Shown: piece by piece, positions 10,025 to 20,036 of the stretch
Layout: each line of letters begins with the position of its first letter
Numbering within the stretch: position 1 is the stretch's first letter
NCBI GenBank assembly: GCA_947488605.1
Contig: CANKZJ010000001.1
Coordinates: forward strand, 186,001-250,000
Origin: an uncultured Paracoccaceae bacterium
GTDB lineage: Bacteria > Pseudomonadota > Alphaproteobacteria > Rhodobacterales > Rhodobacteraceae
Length of the DNA: 64,000 nucleotides
Reading direction: 5' to 3'
Notes under the pieces: generated by a model
Database searches by the model: none
What the model was told of the DNA's origin: nothing
What the model saw: only the letters and a program-made list of their open reading frames with translations
Translations under genes and position numbers: made by a program

Positions 10025-11107
10025 CTACACTTCGACTAGATCGTCGTCACCATCGTCATTGCTGCCTTCTGGCAAATCAAAATCCAGACCATGTGCTGCA
10101 CGAATTTTGTCTTCGATCTCAAGTGCGATGTGCGTGTTCTCTTTGAGGAAAACCTTAGAGTTTTCACGGCCTTGGCCGATCCGTTCGTCACCATAGCTGA
10201 ACCATGCGCCGGATTTTTCGACAATGCCGGCCTTCACACCCAGATCAAGTAATTCACCCGTCTTCGAGATACCCTCACCATACATGATGTCGAATTCCAC
10301 CTGCTTGAACGGAGGCGCGACTTTGTTCTTCACAACTTTCACGCGGGTCGCGTTACCAACCACTTCATCACGGTCCTTGATGGCGCCAATGCGGCGGATA
10401 TCCAAACGCACAGACGCGTAGAATTTCAACGCGTTACCGCCTGTTGTTGTCTCGGGTGAACCAAACATCACACCAATCTTCATCCGGATTTGGTTGATGA
10501 AAATCACCATGCAGCCGGAACGGTTGATGGAACCAGTAAGCTTACGCATCGCCTGAGACATCAAACGCGCATGAACGCCAACAGAGCTGTCGCCCATATC
10601 GCCTTCCAGCTCGGACTTGGGTGTCAAAGCAGCAACCGAATCCACAACAACCATGTTCACAGCACCAGAGCGCACCAATGTGTCAACAATCTCTAATGCT
10701 TGCTCGCCAGTATCAGGCTGCGAAATCAGCAACTCATCAAGGTTAACGCCCAGCTTTTTCGCATACTGTGGGTCAAGCGCATGTTCGGCATCCACAAAGG
10801 CACAAACGCCACCTTTTTTCTGCTCTTCTGCAATCGCGTGCAGCGTCAGCGTTGTCTTACCAGACGATTCTGGTCCGTAAATCTCGATTACGCGACCTTT
10901 GGGTAGTCCGCCAATGCCAAGCGCGATGTCCAGACCCAACGAACCTGTCGATGTGGCCTCGATATCGGGCATCTGATTCTGACCGCCCAGCTTCATAATG
11001 GAGCCCTTGCCGAACTGCCGTTCGATCTGTGCCAGCGCGCTTTCCAGCGCTTTTTCTTTATCTGCGGTCTTCTTATCTGTCATTTTGAGGAGTTCTGCCG
11101 TTGCCAT
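10025..11107 (-). CDS. recA: Recombinase RecA
   Basis: ATP-dependent strand-exchange protein and co-protease for LexA in the SOS response. At 360 residues it has the expected size. Walker A is GPESSGKTT (about residues 78-86), followed by [20 protein letters not shown], the loop-2 region [28 protein letters not shown] and an acidic tail [11 protein letters not shown]. The frame is open further upstream, but ATG at 11107 ([13 protein letters not shown]) follows AAGGAC and matches the family start. A GTTC-N7-GTTC LexA-type box lies about 50-65 bases upstream. Confidence 0.98.
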   Translation of the reverse strand: MATAELLKMTDKKTADKEKALESALAQIERQFGKGSIMKLGGQNQMPDIEATSTGSLGLDIALGIGGLPKGRVIEIYGPESSGKTTLTLHAIAEEQKKGGVCAFVDAEHALDPQYAKKLGVNLDELLISQPDTGEQALEIVDTLVRSGAVNMVVVDSVAALTPKSELEGDMGDSSVGVHARLMSQAMRKLTGSINRSGCMVIFINQIRMKIGVMFGSPETTTGGNALKFYASVRLDIRRIGAIKDRDEVVGNATRVKVVKNKVAPPFKQVEFDIMYGEGISKTGELLDLGVKAGIVEKSGAWFSYGDERIGQGRENSKVFLKENTHIALEIEDKIRAAHGLDFDLPEGSNDDGDDDLVEV

Positions 11108-11157
11108 GTGTCCTGTCCTTATTTCACGCTGCCCTTGGGGCGGCAATCACTGCTTTT

Positions 11158-11172
11158 GTTCTCTTTGTGTTC
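11158..11172. promoter_or_regulatory. LexA (SOS) box of the alphaproteobacterial type before recA
   Basis: GTTC-TCTTTGT-GTTC, a direct repeat with the exact 7-base spacing of the alphaproteobacterial LexA consensus, located 51-65 bases upstream of the recA ATG. The lexA gene itself is not in this window. Confidence 0.88.
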
Positions 11173-11301
11173 TCATCGTTAATGAGATCAAAAGAAGAAC
11201 ATTGCAACAAAAATATTCTCCGATCAGCTTCATCCAATGGTGGTTAAGGAATGGTTTATGTCTTAGCATTGATGCAAATTTAGACGAAAGACGGCGATCA
11301 A

Positions 11302-11898
11302 ATGCTTGTTTTCTGGAAAGAAAATCTGGTGCTGTTAGCAGTACCCAAGACCGGATCAACCGCACTTGAAGGTGCATTGGCACCGCGTGCGTCCATGGTC
11401 TTGCGCGACCCACCGCACCTAAAACATGCGCCTTGCTACCGCTACAAACGATTCTTGAAGCCATTTTTCGCACAAGCAGGCGGCCAAAAACCGGAACTTA
11501 TGGCAGTTGTTCGCAATCCTATCGATTGGCTGGGCAGTTGGTATCGCTACCGGACGCGGGACGATTTAATCGGGCATGAAAACAGCACCAACAACATCAG
11601 TTTCGACGAGTTTGTACTCGAGTATTGCAAAGGCCAGCCCGCCCCATTCGCAAACGTCGGGTCCCAAAACAAGTTTCTGCGGATCAACGATGGAGAGATC
11701 GGCGCAGATCATCTTTTCCAATACGAGCAATGGGACAAGGTTGTTGGCTATCTCGAAGAACGGCTTGAGATGACAATTACGCTTAAGCAGAAAAATGTAT
11801 CGCCAGCGATGGAATTGACACTGTCGGCGCATGCAGAGGCAAAGCTGCGCGAGAAACGAGCCGCGGAGTTTGAGGTTTGGGAGATGGCGCGGCAGTGA
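11302..11898 (+). CDS. Sulfotransferase-like protein
   Basis: A 198-residue protein with the two PAPS-binding motifs of the sulfotransferase superfamily: LLAVPKTGSTALEGAL near the N-terminus (5' phosphosulfate loop) and ELMAVVRNPIDWLGSWYRYR at about residues 64-83 (3' phosphate-binding). The rest, including a QNKFLRINDG segment, matches no acceptor-specific group I can name. It is short for a sulfotransferase (usually 250-300). Start ATG at 11302 with no strong ribosome site visible. It is divergent from recA and convergent with glpK, so it appears to be its own transcription unit. Confidence 0.7.
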   Translation: MLVFWKENLVLLAVPKTGSTALEGALAPRASMVLRDPPHLKHAPCYRYKRFLKPFFAQAGGQKPELMAVVRNPIDWLGSWYRYRTRDDLIGHENSTNNISFDEFVLEYCKGQPAPFANVGSQNKFLRINDGEIGADHLFQYEQWDKVVGYLEERLEMTITLKQKNVSPAMELTLSAHAEAKLREKRAAEFEVWEMARQ

Positions 11899-11965
11899 AT
11901 AGTTGAGTGCGCTCAAACAAACGCTGGTCTTATTTGCATACAATGCAAGGCCTCCTGGTAAAGGC

Positions 11966-13453
11966 TTAAGCGCTCAACGTCCGCTTCACTGCATCCTTCC
12001 AGCCAGCATACCGCCTGTTTCGTGTCGCCTCATCCATCTGGGGCTCAAACCGCTGATCAAGTGCCCAATTCGCGGCAAACCCTGCTTGATCCGGATAGAT
12101 ACCCGCGCGCATACCTGCCAGCCATGCCACCCCAAGTGCTGTTGTCTCTAAGACCGTTGGACGGTCTACCGGTGCGCCAATAATGTCCGACAGAAACTGC
12201 ATCGACCAATCAGACGCGCTCATCCCACCATCAACCCGTAAAACACCATCTGTATCAGAGGCTTGCCAGTCGCTCTTCATTGCCTCTAGCAGATCACGCG
12301 TTTGAAAACCGACGCTTTCAAGGGCGGCGCGCGCGAACTCTGCCGGGCCTGAATTACGGGTCAGGCCGTATACCGCACCGCGCGCATCCGCATCCCAGTA
12401 CGGCGCGCCAAGACCGGTGAAGGCAGGCACCATATAAAGCTCCTGCCCCTGATCGGCCGTTTCCGCCAGAGGCTGCGTTTCTTTCGCGTCGCGGATGATC
12501 TTCAATCCATCACGCAGCCATTGCACGACGGCACCCGCGATAAAGATCGACCCCTCCAGCGCATAGGTTGGTTTGCCGTCAAACTGATAGGCGATCGTAC
12601 CAAGCAGACGTTTTTTGCTTTCGACCAGCGTGTCGCCGGTGTTGAGCAAGGCAAAGCATCCCGTGCCATAAGTCGATTTCAGCATGCCCGGTTGGAAACA
12701 TGCCTGACCAATCGTTGCGGCCTGTTGATCGCCAGCGACACCTAGGATGGGAAGTTCTTTGCCAAACAAATCCGCACGGGTCATGCCAAAATCAGCAGCA
12801 CAATCAAGGACTTCTGGCAGCATCGCGGCCGGTATGCCAAACCGGTCACAGATCGTCGTGCTCCAACGCCCCTTGCGGATGTCGTAAAGCATTGTTCTGG
12901 CCGCGTTTGTCGCATCTGTTACGTGACGCTTACCGCCAGTCAGCTTCCAGATCAGAAAGCTGTCGACGGTGCCAAAAAGCAACTCCCCTGCCTCTGCCCG
13001 TGCGCGTGCACCTTCGACCTTATCAAGGATGTGATGCACCTTCGTGCCCGAAAAATAGGGGTCAGCCAGCAATCCGGTTTTCTGGGTGATTGTTGCTTCA
13101 AACCCTTCGCGGCGCAATTCCTCGCAAAACGGGGCGGTCCTGCGGTCTTGCCAAACAATCGCGTTATGGATCGGCTCGCCAGTCGTCTTGTCCCAAATCA
13201 GCGTCGTCTCGCGTTGGTTGGTAATCCCTATTGCGGCCACATCATGTGCAGTGATCCCGGCCTTTTCAATCGCACCACGGCAGGTTGATGCGACGGATGA
13301 CCAGATATCAGATGGATCATGTTCGACCCAACCTGACTGAGGGAAATGTTGCGTGAACTCTTCCTGTGCAGTCGCTTTGATCCGCATCTGTGCGTCGAAA
13401 ATAATCGCGCGGCTGGATGTGGTGCCTTGGTCGATGGCCAAAATGTAGGTCAT
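11966..13453 (-). CDS. glpK: Glycerol kinase
   Basis: Phosphorylates glycerol to glycerol-3-phosphate. The 495-residue protein of the FGGY family starts [20 protein letters not shown] (phosphate-binding loop), and carries [14 protein letters not shown] and [15 protein letters not shown], then [16 protein letters not shown] in the ATP domain and the FGGY signature region [20 protein letters not shown]. The start at 13453 is chosen over an upstream in-frame start because it begins at the conserved [10 protein letters not shown] and follows a G-rich stretch. It lies 28 bases behind glpD, in the same operon. Confidence 0.97.
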   Translation of the reverse strand: MTYILAIDQGTTSSRAIIFDAQMRIKATAQEEFTQHFPQSGWVEHDPSDIWSSVASTCRGAIEKAGITAHDVAAIGITNQRETTLIWDKTTGEPIHNAIVWQDRRTAPFCEELRREGFEATITQKTGLLADPYFSGTKVHHILDKVEGARARAEAGELLFGTVDSFLIWKLTGGKRHVTDATNAARTMLYDIRKGRWSTTICDRFGIPAAMLPEVLDCAADFGMTRADLFGKELPILGVAGDQQAATIGQACFQPGMLKSTYGTGCFALLNTGDTLVESKKRLLGTIAYQFDGKPTYALEGSIFIAGAVVQWLRDGLKIIRDAKETQPLAETADQGQELYMVPAFTGLGAPYWDADARGAVYGLTRNSGPAEFARAALESVGFQTRDLLEAMKSDWQASDTDGVLRVDGGMSASDWSMQFLSDIIGAPVDRPTVLETTALGVAWLAGMRAGIYPDQAGFAANWALDQRFEPQMDEATRNRRYAGWKDAVKRTLSA

Positions 13454-13481
13454 GGTGGTCCCCCCGTTTGCCTGATTTGTT

Positions 13482-15023
13482 TCAAGTCGCCATGTAGGCG
13501 TCAAGTGCTGCGATCTGTTCACCTGTCAGTCGCAAGCCCAATTTGCTGCGGCGCCAAACAATATCTTCGGCTGTGCAGGCGTATTCACGCGCCATTAGCC
13601 ATTTGACTTCGGCTTCTGACAGTGTTGCACCAAAGTCCTGCCCGAGATCAGCGACTGATGTCGCATCGCCCATGATGTCCTTGGCTTCTGTACCATAGCC
13701 CTTGATCAGACGCAGCGCCCAACGCTCAGTCAGGAATGGGTAAGCGGCTTGTAAATCCACAACCAATTGATCGCGATCCTTGACTTTAAAATCGCCGCCG
13801 GGCAATGCGGCGTCGGCTGTCCAAGGATCACCGCCACCAATCAAGGGTATTAGCTTTTTCAGCGCATTCTCGGCCAACTTGCGATAGGTCGTGATCTTGC
13901 CACCAAAGATGTTCAACAACGGCGCACCATTCTCATCAAGCGACAGCACATAGTCGCGTGTCGCCGCGGTCGCGGATTTTGCACCGTCATCATAAAGCGG
14001 ACGCACACCCGAATAGGTCCAAACCACATCTTCGCGTGTCACGGGTTTTTCAAAATACTGGGAAGCAAAAGCACAAAGGTAATCTTGCTCTTCATCGGTT
14101 GCATAGGGCTTTTCTGAAAGGGTCTCATGCTCGGCATCCGTGGTCCCGATCAAGGTGAAATCCGTCTCGTAAGGGATGGCAAAGATGATCCGACCATCTT
14201 CACCTTGGAAGAAGTAGCTTTTCTCGTGATCAAACAGCTTCTTGGTCACGATATGGCTACCACGCACCAACCGCACACCCTCCGATGTGTTCAACCGGGC
14301 AACCTCGCGCACGATGTTTTCCACCCACGGACCACCAGCATTCACCAAAGCACGCGCTGTATGCCTTTGTTCAACGCCGCCATGTTCAGTGACGATCTTC
14401 CAGTGATCACCGGCACTGGTCGCACTGATCACTTTTGTGCGGGTCATGATCTTGGCGCCACGCTCTTGTGCGTCACGGGCGTTCAACACTACAAGACGCG
14501 CGTCTTCGATCCAGCAATCGGAATATTCATAAGCCGTTTTGAATTTTTCCTTCAGTGGCGTCCCTGTCTCTCGCTTCTTTAGGTCAACGACATGCGTGCC
14601 GGGCAGAATTTTGCGCCCACCAAGGTTGTCATACATGAAAAGCCCCAACCGGATCAGCCACGCAGGCCGCCTACCCTTCATCCAAGGCATCACGGTCGAG
14701 AGTAATTTCGATGTCGGCGTGTCATTCTCGAACCGCATATCCGCGTGATACGGCAGCACAAAACGCATCGGCCAACTGATGTGTGGCATGTTCTTGAGTA
14801 AGACTTCACGCTCAATCAGAGCTTTGCGTACCAATCCAAACTCGAAGAATTCCAGATAGCGCAAACCACCATGGAACAGTTTTGTTGAGGCAGATGATGT
14901 GGCCCAAGCCAGATCGTTCATCTCGGCCAGACCAACCGATAACCCACGTCCCGCGGCATCGCGCGCAATGCCACAGCCGTTGATCCCACCACCAATAATA
15001 AAGACGTCAAAGTCCGGTTTCAT
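13482..15023 (-). CDS. glpD: Aerobic glycerol-3-phosphate dehydrogenase
   Basis: FAD enzyme that oxidises glycerol-3-phosphate to DHAP and reduces quinone at the inner membrane. It has 513 residues. The Rossmann motif [20 protein letters not shown] lies at residues 6-25, with the FAD-family motif [16 protein letters not shown] after it and [22 protein letters not shown] further on. The frame is open upstream, but ATG at 15023 starts the conserved N-terminus and follows GAAGAGG. Transcribed with glpK and divergent from glpR. Confidence 0.96.
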   Translation of the reverse strand: MKPDFDVFIIGGGINGCGIARDAAGRGLSVGLAEMNDLAWATSSASTKLFHGGLRYLEFFEFGLVRKALIEREVLLKNMPHISWPMRFVLPYHADMRFENDTPTSKLLSTVMPWMKGRRPAWLIRLGLFMYDNLGGRKILPGTHVVDLKKRETGTPLKEKFKTAYEYSDCWIEDARLVVLNARDAQERGAKIMTRTKVISATSAGDHWKIVTEHGGVEQRHTARALVNAGGPWVENIVREVARLNTSEGVRLVRGSHIVTKKLFDHEKSYFFQGEDGRIIFAIPYETDFTLIGTTDAEHETLSEKPYATDEEQDYLCAFASQYFEKPVTREDVVWTYSGVRPLYDDGAKSATAATRDYVLSLDENGAPLLNIFGGKITTYRKLAENALKKLIPLIGGGDPWTADAALPGGDFKVKDRDQLVVDLQAAYPFLTERWALRLIKGYGTEAKDIMGDATSVADLGQDFGATLSEAEVKWLMAREYACTAEDIVWRRSKLGLRLTGEQIAALDAYMAT

Positions 15024-15091
15024 GTCATGCCTCTTCGATTTCTTTTGCGGTCTTAATCCGATGATCAGCGGACGCAAGTGATACGAAAAGA

Positions 15092-15119
15092 TATGTTCGC
15101 GATGGAACAGACGAACATA
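15092..15119. promoter_or_regulatory. Candidate GlpR operator 1 in the glpD/glpR divergent region
   Basis: TATGTTCG (15092-15099) and its reverse complement CGAACATA (15112-15119), separated by 12 bases. GlpR-type repressors bind repeated short half-sites of similar A/T-TGTTCG form. Located 70-95 bases upstream of the glpD ATG. Confidence 0.6.
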
Positions 15120-15167
15120 ACACGAAAATACCAACGTTTATATTATGAGGATAAATTTCTTGACTGA

Positions 15168-15192
15168 TGTTCGGATTAGATCAAAAGCGAAC
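15168..15192. promoter_or_regulatory. Candidate GlpR operator 2 close to glpR start
   Basis: TGTTCG at 15168-15173 and CGAAC at 15188-15192, the same half-site pair as operator 1 and ending 2 bases before the glpR ATG, so it could mediate autorepression. Confidence 0.5.
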
Positions 15193-15194
15193 TT

Positions 15195-15953
15195 ATGGAC
15201 ACACAATCACGCCACGCCCTGATCCGCGCAACAGCGCAGAACGAAGGCAAAGTTATCGCAACGGTGCTTGCCGATCAGATTGGTGTCGCAGTGCAAACAA
15301 TCCGCCGTGACCTACGCGAGCTTTGTGCGGCTGGCCTGCTAGAACGCGTTCATGGCGGTGCAGTCTTACCGTCCGGCGTCAGCAATATCGGCTATGGCGA
15401 CAGGCGCGCCCTCAACCGCGATATCAAAATCAGGATCGCACGGCGTGCAGCGGAACTTATCCCCGATAACGCGTCGCTGTTCCTGAACATCGGTACCACC
15501 ACCGAGGCCGTGGCCCATGCGCTGCACGCTCATCGTAATCTGATGGTTGTCACCAACAATCTCAATGTTGCCAATATTCTGGCGCAAAATCCCAGCTGCG
15601 ATGTGGTGGTTGCTGGTGGGAGCCTGCGACGGTCAGACGGTGGGCTTGTGGGCGACCTCGCAGCGCTGGCCATCGACCGCTTCAAAGTCGATTTCGCGGT
15701 CATCGGGGCGTCAGCCATTGATCTGAGCGGCGACCTGCTGGATTTCGACCCCGAAGAAGTGCGCGTCAGCCAACAGGTAATCAAGGCCGCACGGGCCACA
15801 ATCCTTGTGGCCGACAGTACCAAGCTCACGCGCAAAGCTCCGGTCAAGATCGCGTCATTGGCGCAGGTCGACCATTTTGTGACGGACCGCGTGCCGTCAG
15901 AGGCGTTGATCAATTGGTGCACGGATTGGGGAACGCGGGTTGAGTTGGTCTAA
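15195..15953 (+). CDS. glpR: DeoR-family glycerol-3-phosphate regulon repressor
   Basis: A 252-residue DeoR-family regulator. The N-terminal winged helix (residues 1-55) carries the recognition helix VAVQTIRRDLRELCAAGLLERVHGGAV. The C-terminal DeoR sensor domain has LFLNIGTTTEAVAHAL, binding a sugar phosphate, and ILVADSTKLTRKA. Its position head-to-head with glpD-glpK supports GlpR rather than another DeoR member. The start ATG lies directly beside a candidate operator. Confidence 0.9.
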   Translation: MDTQSRHALIRATAQNEGKVIATVLADQIGVAVQTIRRDLRELCAAGLLERVHGGAVLPSGVSNIGYGDRRALNRDIKIRIARRAAELIPDNASLFLNIGTTTEAVAHALHAHRNLMVVTNNLNVANILAQNPSCDVVVAGGSLRRSDGGLVGDLAALAIDRFKVDFAVIGASAIDLSGDLLDFDPEEVRVSQQVIKAARATILVADSTKLTRKAPVKIASLAQVDHFVTDRVPSEALINWCTDWGTRVELV

Positions 15954-15988
15954 TGCAGATCAGACAAGCACATGCCAGCAACCCAAGC

Positions 15989-16648
15989 CTATCCATCATC
16001 CAAACCTATTTCACTACAATTATCTGATCGATATAGATCTATCGCCGCGATCAGCGCTTGAGCATCGTCGCGCTCCACGGGAAGTACAAAAGCGCGCAAG
16101 ATGCGCACTGAGGTGAGTAATTGAGCATCTTGGAGATAAGTCGTTGAATAGTTGTATTCAGCGAAAGAGCCAAACTCACCCGCCTCTATCTTCTCAAGCA
16201 CTCGGCCTAATCTCTCAAGCTTTTCAGCAGAGGATTTGGATGATAGATCGCGACGATCTTGAAAAGTTAGCCGTGTTTCTGCAAGCGCATCGCTAACTTC
16301 TGCCAACTCAATATCGTCAATACTCTTGGCAAACCAAAGCACGTTATGGCGTGTCGAGAGCGGAGCGTCTGGGTAAGGCGCGTTTACGAATAGTGGGTTT
16401 GTCTCGTATTGCGCTAAATCGAATGTTGAGTACTTGATCCTCGATGGGTTCATTCGCGTGGGGACATAGACTGTCAGCTCAAATTTGCAGTCTTCGACAT
16501 TCAGAAAATACTCACCATCCAACCTATCGTCTTCGTTTATTCCTAAAGATGGGAAAAACTGAGCTGGATCCGCCAAGGCATTAGCTGGGAGCAAGAGAAC
16601 CGCCAATACAATTGTTGAAATTCTTCTAACTAGCTTGGCCAGTTTCAT
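15989..16648 (-). CDS. Hypothetical exported protein
   Basis: I do not recognise this 219-residue protein. It has a clear Sec signal peptide ([20 protein letters not shown], cleavage likely after NALA) and no other membrane segment. The mature part is mixed alpha/beta. It has two cysteines (around DCKFELTVY and [10 protein letters not shown]), which could form one disulfide in the periplasm. The gene overlaps the rlmE stop by four bases (ATGA), so it is expressed from the ppx-rlmE message. By eye its codons are more A/T-rich than rlmE, which hints at a later arrival. Confidence 0.72.
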   Translation of the reverse strand: MKLAKLVRRISTIVLAVLLLPANALADPAQFFPSLGINEDDRLDGEYFLNVEDCKFELTVYVPTRMNPSRIKYSTFDLAQYETNPLFVNAPYPDAPLSTRHNVLWFAKSIDDIELAEVSDALAETRLTFQDRRDLSSKSSAEKLERLGRVLEKIEAGEFGSFAEYNYSTTYLQDAQLLTSVRILRAFVLPVERDDAQALIAAIDLYRSDNCSEIGLDDG

Positions 16649-17376
16649 TCTTTCGCGTTCTCCGACCCCTTAAACCCCGTCGCCACTACAAACTTCTCTG
16701 AACTATCCGACCGTGACGCGGGCGGTTTCACGTTCGCGACCTTTGTGAACCGCGCCTTCAGGAGTTTCTGCAATTCACCCTCGGCCCCACCTGCCAGGAC
16801 CTTGGCGACAAACGTGCCGCCATCTTCAAGCACATCAAAGGCGAAATAGGCCGCCGCCTCGCAGAGCGCGATAATCCGCAAATGGTCCGTTTGTTTGTGA
16901 CCGGATGCAGACGCCGCCATATCCGACATCACGACATCGGCTTTCCCGTTCAGCCATTCGCGCACCTTAAGGTCTGCGTCATCTTCCATAAAATCAAGCT
17001 GGTGGACTTCCGCGCCAGGGATCGGGTCGACCTCTTGCAGGTCCACACCAAGCACATAACCTTGTGCCTTGCTTTTGCGTTCACCCAGCGTATTTGCGCG
17101 CTTGACCGCGACCTGCAGCCAGCCTCCCGGCGCACAGCCCAAGTCCACGATACGGGCTCCCGGCAGAAGAAACCGAAACTTATCATCAAGCTCTAGTATC
17201 TTATACGCCGCGCGGCCTCGATACCCATCAGCTTGCGCCCGTTTGACGTAGGGATCGTTCAATTGCCGCTGCAACCAATTGGTCGAGCTGATTTTGCGCC
17301 CTTTGGCGGTTTTTACTTTGACGGTCAGGTCACGATACCCACGACCCGAGGAATTCTTTGTTGGTTTTTTGCCCAT
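16645..17376 (-). CDS. rlmE: 23S rRNA (uridine-2'-O)-methyltransferase RlmE (FtsJ/RrmJ)
   Basis: Methylates the 2'-OH of a uridine in the 23S A-loop, using SAM. The 243-residue protein has a basic N-terminal tail, [16 protein letters not shown] with the first catalytic Lys, [14 protein letters not shown] as the SAM loop, [18 protein letters not shown] with the catalytic Asp, and [14 protein letters not shown] with the second Lys, which together supply the K-D-K-E set. ATG at 17376. It lies 15 bases after ppx. Confidence 0.95.
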   Translation of the reverse strand: MGKKPTKNSSGRGYRDLTVKVKTAKGRKISSTNWLQRQLNDPYVKRAQADGYRGRAAYKILELDDKFRFLLPGARIVDLGCAPGGWLQVAVKRANTLGERKSKAQGYVLGVDLQEVDPIPGAEVHQLDFMEDDADLKVREWLNGKADVVMSDMAASASGHKQTDHLRIIALCEAAAYFAFDVLEDGGTFVAKVLAGGAEGELQKLLKARFTKVANVKPPASRSDSSEKFVVATGFKGSENAKE

Positions 17377-17391
17377 ACCAGCGCTCTACCC

Positions 17392-18504
17392 CTAAAACGG
17401 CGTGTCTTCCAAGACCCCATCTGCGGACATCTGCGCGTAAAGCAGCCCTTCTCGCAATCCGCGGTCCGCTACCGACAGCCTGTCAGTGGGCCAAAGCCGC
17501 ATCAAAGCTTGCAAGATCGCAGAGCCAGACATGATCAAAGCCTGACGGTCTTTGCCGATCCGTGGATCGGCCCGCCGACCCGCCGGACCCAGCGCGAGAT
17601 AGTCACGAATGACCGTGTCAATTTGATCAGAACTCATGCGCAGCCCGTCCACCTTGGTGCGATCATAGCGCTTTAAACCCAGATGGCTGGCGGCGACTGT
17701 GGTCACGGTTCCGCTTGTGCCAATGATCTGAAAACCTTCACGCGCTTGGGCCGCTGCATAGGGCGAGAATTCTTCGAGATTTTCCTCAAAGAACCAGCTC
17801 ATCAATGCGAAACGCGCCGCATCATCTTCGACGTCGGCGAATTGGTCGCGCAACGTGGCCACACCCAATGGCACGGAAATCCAATCGACAACTTTGGCGG
17901 CCGCAAAAGGACCGGGGTCAGATTTGAAACCGGCATGCAGTCGCATAATCGCCCGAGGGCGTTCGCGCTTGGGGACATGCGTCAGATCAATCCACACAAG
18001 TTCTGTTGAACCACCGCCAATATCAACCACGAGCAACTGTTCGGTATTCACGCTGACAAGTGGTGCACAAGAAATCACCGCAAGACGCGCTTCTTCTTCG
18101 GGCTTTATGATCTCAAGGTTCAGACCCGTTTCGCGCCGCACCTGTGCAATGAAATTATCGCCATTCAACGCGCGTCGGCAGGCTTCTGTCGCGACAAGGC
18201 GCATGTGCTTTACGCCATGCCGTTTGAGTTTTTCGCGACAAATGCGCATCGCAGAAATCGTGCGATTCATTGACGCGCGCGAAAGCCGCCCTGTACTTTC
18301 AAGGCCGTGGCCAAGTTGCACAGACTTGGAAAAACTATCCACCACGTGAAACTGGCTGCCCTTGGGTTGGGCGACCAGCATGCGGCAACTATTTGTACCC
18401 AAATCCAATGCTGCATAAAGCTGCGCCGGATCAGGCGATTTTGGCGCGGGGGTATCGACCGCTTTGGGGAACGCGCCCGCACCTTTGGGACGCTTGGGCG
18501 CCAT
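17392..18504 (-). CDS. Ppx/GppA phosphatase family protein (exopolyphosphatase type)
   Basis: ASKHA-fold phosphatase that removes terminal phosphate from polyphosphate or hydrolyses pppGpp; which of the two cannot be told from the sequence. The protein has 370 residues. Motifs are YAALDLGTNSCRMLVAQP near residue 35, LVVDIGGGSTELVW (second phosphate loop) and IGTSGTVTTVAASHLGL. I chose ATG at 18504 because it has GGAGGG 6-8 bases upstream; an ATG at 18519 gives a protein five residues longer with weaker support. First gene of ppx-rlmE-hypothetical. Confidence 0.9.
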   Translation of the reverse strand: MAPKRPKGAGAFPKAVDTPAPKSPDPAQLYAALDLGTNSCRMLVAQPKGSQFHVVDSFSKSVQLGHGLESTGRLSRASMNRTISAMRICREKLKRHGVKHMRLVATEACRRALNGDNFIAQVRRETGLNLEIIKPEEEARLAVISCAPLVSVNTEQLLVVDIGGGSTELVWIDLTHVPKRERPRAIMRLHAGFKSDPGPFAAAKVVDWISVPLGVATLRDQFADVEDDAARFALMSWFFEENLEEFSPYAAAQAREGFQIIGTSGTVTTVAASHLGLKRYDRTKVDGLRMSSDQIDTVIRDYLALGPAGRRADPRIGKDRQALIMSGSAILQALMRLWPTDRLSVADRGLREGLLYAQMSADGVLEDTPF

Positions 18505-18566
18505 AACTACGCCCTCCATTTTCGAGTTACCTTCAAGCTAGGTGCGGAAATTGCTTTGCACAAGCC

Positions 18567-18587
18567 TTGTGATGCGTTTCGTCACAA
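18567..18587. promoter_or_regulatory. Inverted repeat in the ppx / C1-operon divergent region
   Basis: TTGTGA-N9-TCACAA, perfect 6-bp arms. The half-sites look CRP/FNR-like, but the 9-base spacer does not fit the usual 6. Possible operator for either side. Confidence 0.35.
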
Positions 18588-18755
18588 TCGTTCAAAATCA
18601 TTATGTGAAATATGGGACCTTCCACCAATAGCGAGGTCGGCAGAAATGCGGTAGCCACAGGGACGGTCGCTGGCTGCATCCGTGATGTCGAAAACCGACA
18701 TTGGGCGGATCATGTGGGTGATAGAACAATGAAAGAGCAACGAGGGGAATCACAC

Positions 18756-19052
18756 ATGGCCGACGTCACAATCGTCTATTGGCGCGATATGCCAGCCCAA
18801 GTCATCGTGGGCCGTGGTCGGCGCGGTGTGAAGCTGCCGTTACCGGAGCGATTTGAGCAGGCGATTGATCGCGCTGCGATGAAATCTGGTGCTGCGGAAT
18901 CCGATGACTATATGGACGGTTTCCGCAAAGCCGCACCAATTCCTGTTGAAGGCAGCGATCAAGAGGCCGCCGCGGCCACCGTTGCCAAAATTGATGCCGA
19001 GTATGACTTGGAGCGGATTAAGGTCCTGATATCAAACGATGGCTGGGCTTGA
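18756..19052 (+). CDS. Virulence-factor-family small protein (C1 operon)
   Basis: A 98-residue protein of the family named virulence factor (PF13769-like); the name does not imply pathogenesis. It begins MADVTIVYWRDMPAQVIVGRG. The segment RFEQAIDRAAMKSGAAESDDYMDGFRKA is typical, and no catalytic motif is seen. ATG at 18756 is preceded by GAGGGG; an ATG at 18729 is also in frame. It is the first of three same-strand genes, followed 41 bases later by a MetF-like gene and then the methyltransferase. The constant company of C1 genes suggests it is an accessory factor of that pathway. Confidence 0.75.
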   Translation: MADVTIVYWRDMPAQVIVGRGRRGVKLPLPERFEQAIDRAAMKSGAAESDDYMDGFRKAAPIPVEGSDQEAAAATVAKIDAEYDLERIKVLISNDGWA

Positions 19053-19093
19053 AGCCTTCCGTCCCCTTCCACCACAGCCTTCGGAGGTCGCTT

Positions 19094-20023
19094 ATGGCCC
19101 TGCTTTCATTCCGCAAAAACAAAGACGTCGCTGAGACACCCGTCAATCCGCAACTCGAGGCGTTCTTACAGGACTACTCAATTGAGGTGATGCCACGCAC
19201 CGCCGAAAAGGTTGAAAACTTCCGTGATCTGCTGCCCGCAGGCACGCGCGTCTATATCGCACATATCGAAGGCACACCGATCGAGGACATGGTCGCCACG
19301 GCCAAACGCCTAGCTGCGGATGGATATGAAGTCATGCCGCACTTCCCTGCCCGCATTATCAAAGATGAGGCCACGCTGGCCGATTGGATCGCACGCTACC
19401 AAGGCGAAGCAAACGTGAACGAGGCGCTGCTGTTGGCTGGTGGCGTGACAGAGCCACATGGTGCCTATCATTCATCAATGCAGCTGCTGGAAAGTGGTCA
19501 GTTCGACAAGGCAGGTTTCAAACGCTTACACGTCGCTGGTCATCCTGAGGGCAACCGCGACATCGACAAGGACGGCTCCGACAAGAACGTGCAAGAAGCG
19601 CTGCGTTGGAAGCAAAAATTCTCGGACACGACAGATGCCCAAATGGCGCTTGCGACACAGTTCGCCTTTGAGGCCAAACCCATTATCGCTTGGGCCGATG
19701 CTATCAAAGAAGCAGGAATTGCTTTGCCAATCCACATCGGCATTGCTGGCCCTGCCAAGCTTCAGACGATGATCAAATTTGCGATCGCCTGCGGTGTCGG
19801 CCCTTCACTGAAGGTTCTGCAAAAACGCGCCAAGGATGTCAGTAAGCTCTTGCTGCCGTTTGAGCCCACAGATGTGTTGACTGAACTGGCAGCGCACAAA
19901 GCGGCAAACCCTGATTTCAACGTCACAAACGTTCACTTCTTTCCCCTAGGCGGTATCAAAACCAACGCCAACTGGGCCATCGCAAATGGCGGCGCTTCTG
20001 CCGTTCCTGCTTCTCAATCCTAA
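19094..20023 (+). CDS. Methylenetetrahydrofolate reductase-like protein
   Basis: A 309-residue protein resembling the (beta/alpha)8 flavin-dependent methylene-THF reductase fold, but divergent from canonical MetF. Visible: an N-terminal Glu-rich strand SIEVMPRTAEKVENF, a TRVYIAHIEGTPIEDM segment, VNEALLLAGGVTEPHGAYHSS, the barrel strand LHVAGHPEGNRDID and, near the C-terminus, VTNVHFFPLGGIKTNANWA. Probable role: interconverts methyl- and methylene-THF, here in the oxidative direction from a methyl donor. ATG at 19094 follows GGAGG at ideal distance. Gene 2 of the C1 operon. Confidence 0.75.
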   Translation: MALLSFRKNKDVAETPVNPQLEAFLQDYSIEVMPRTAEKVENFRDLLPAGTRVYIAHIEGTPIEDMVATAKRLAADGYEVMPHFPARIIKDEATLADWIARYQGEANVNEALLLAGGVTEPHGAYHSSMQLLESGQFDKAGFKRLHVAGHPEGNRDIDKDGSDKNVQEALRWKQKFSDTTDAQMALATQFAFEAKPIIAWADAIKEAGIALPIHIGIAGPAKLQTMIKFAIACGVGPSLKVLQKRAKDVSKLLLPFEPTDVLTELAAHKAANPDFNVTNVHFFPLGGIKTNANWAIANGGASAVPASQS

Positions 20024-20036
20024 GGACGGCGCCTAC

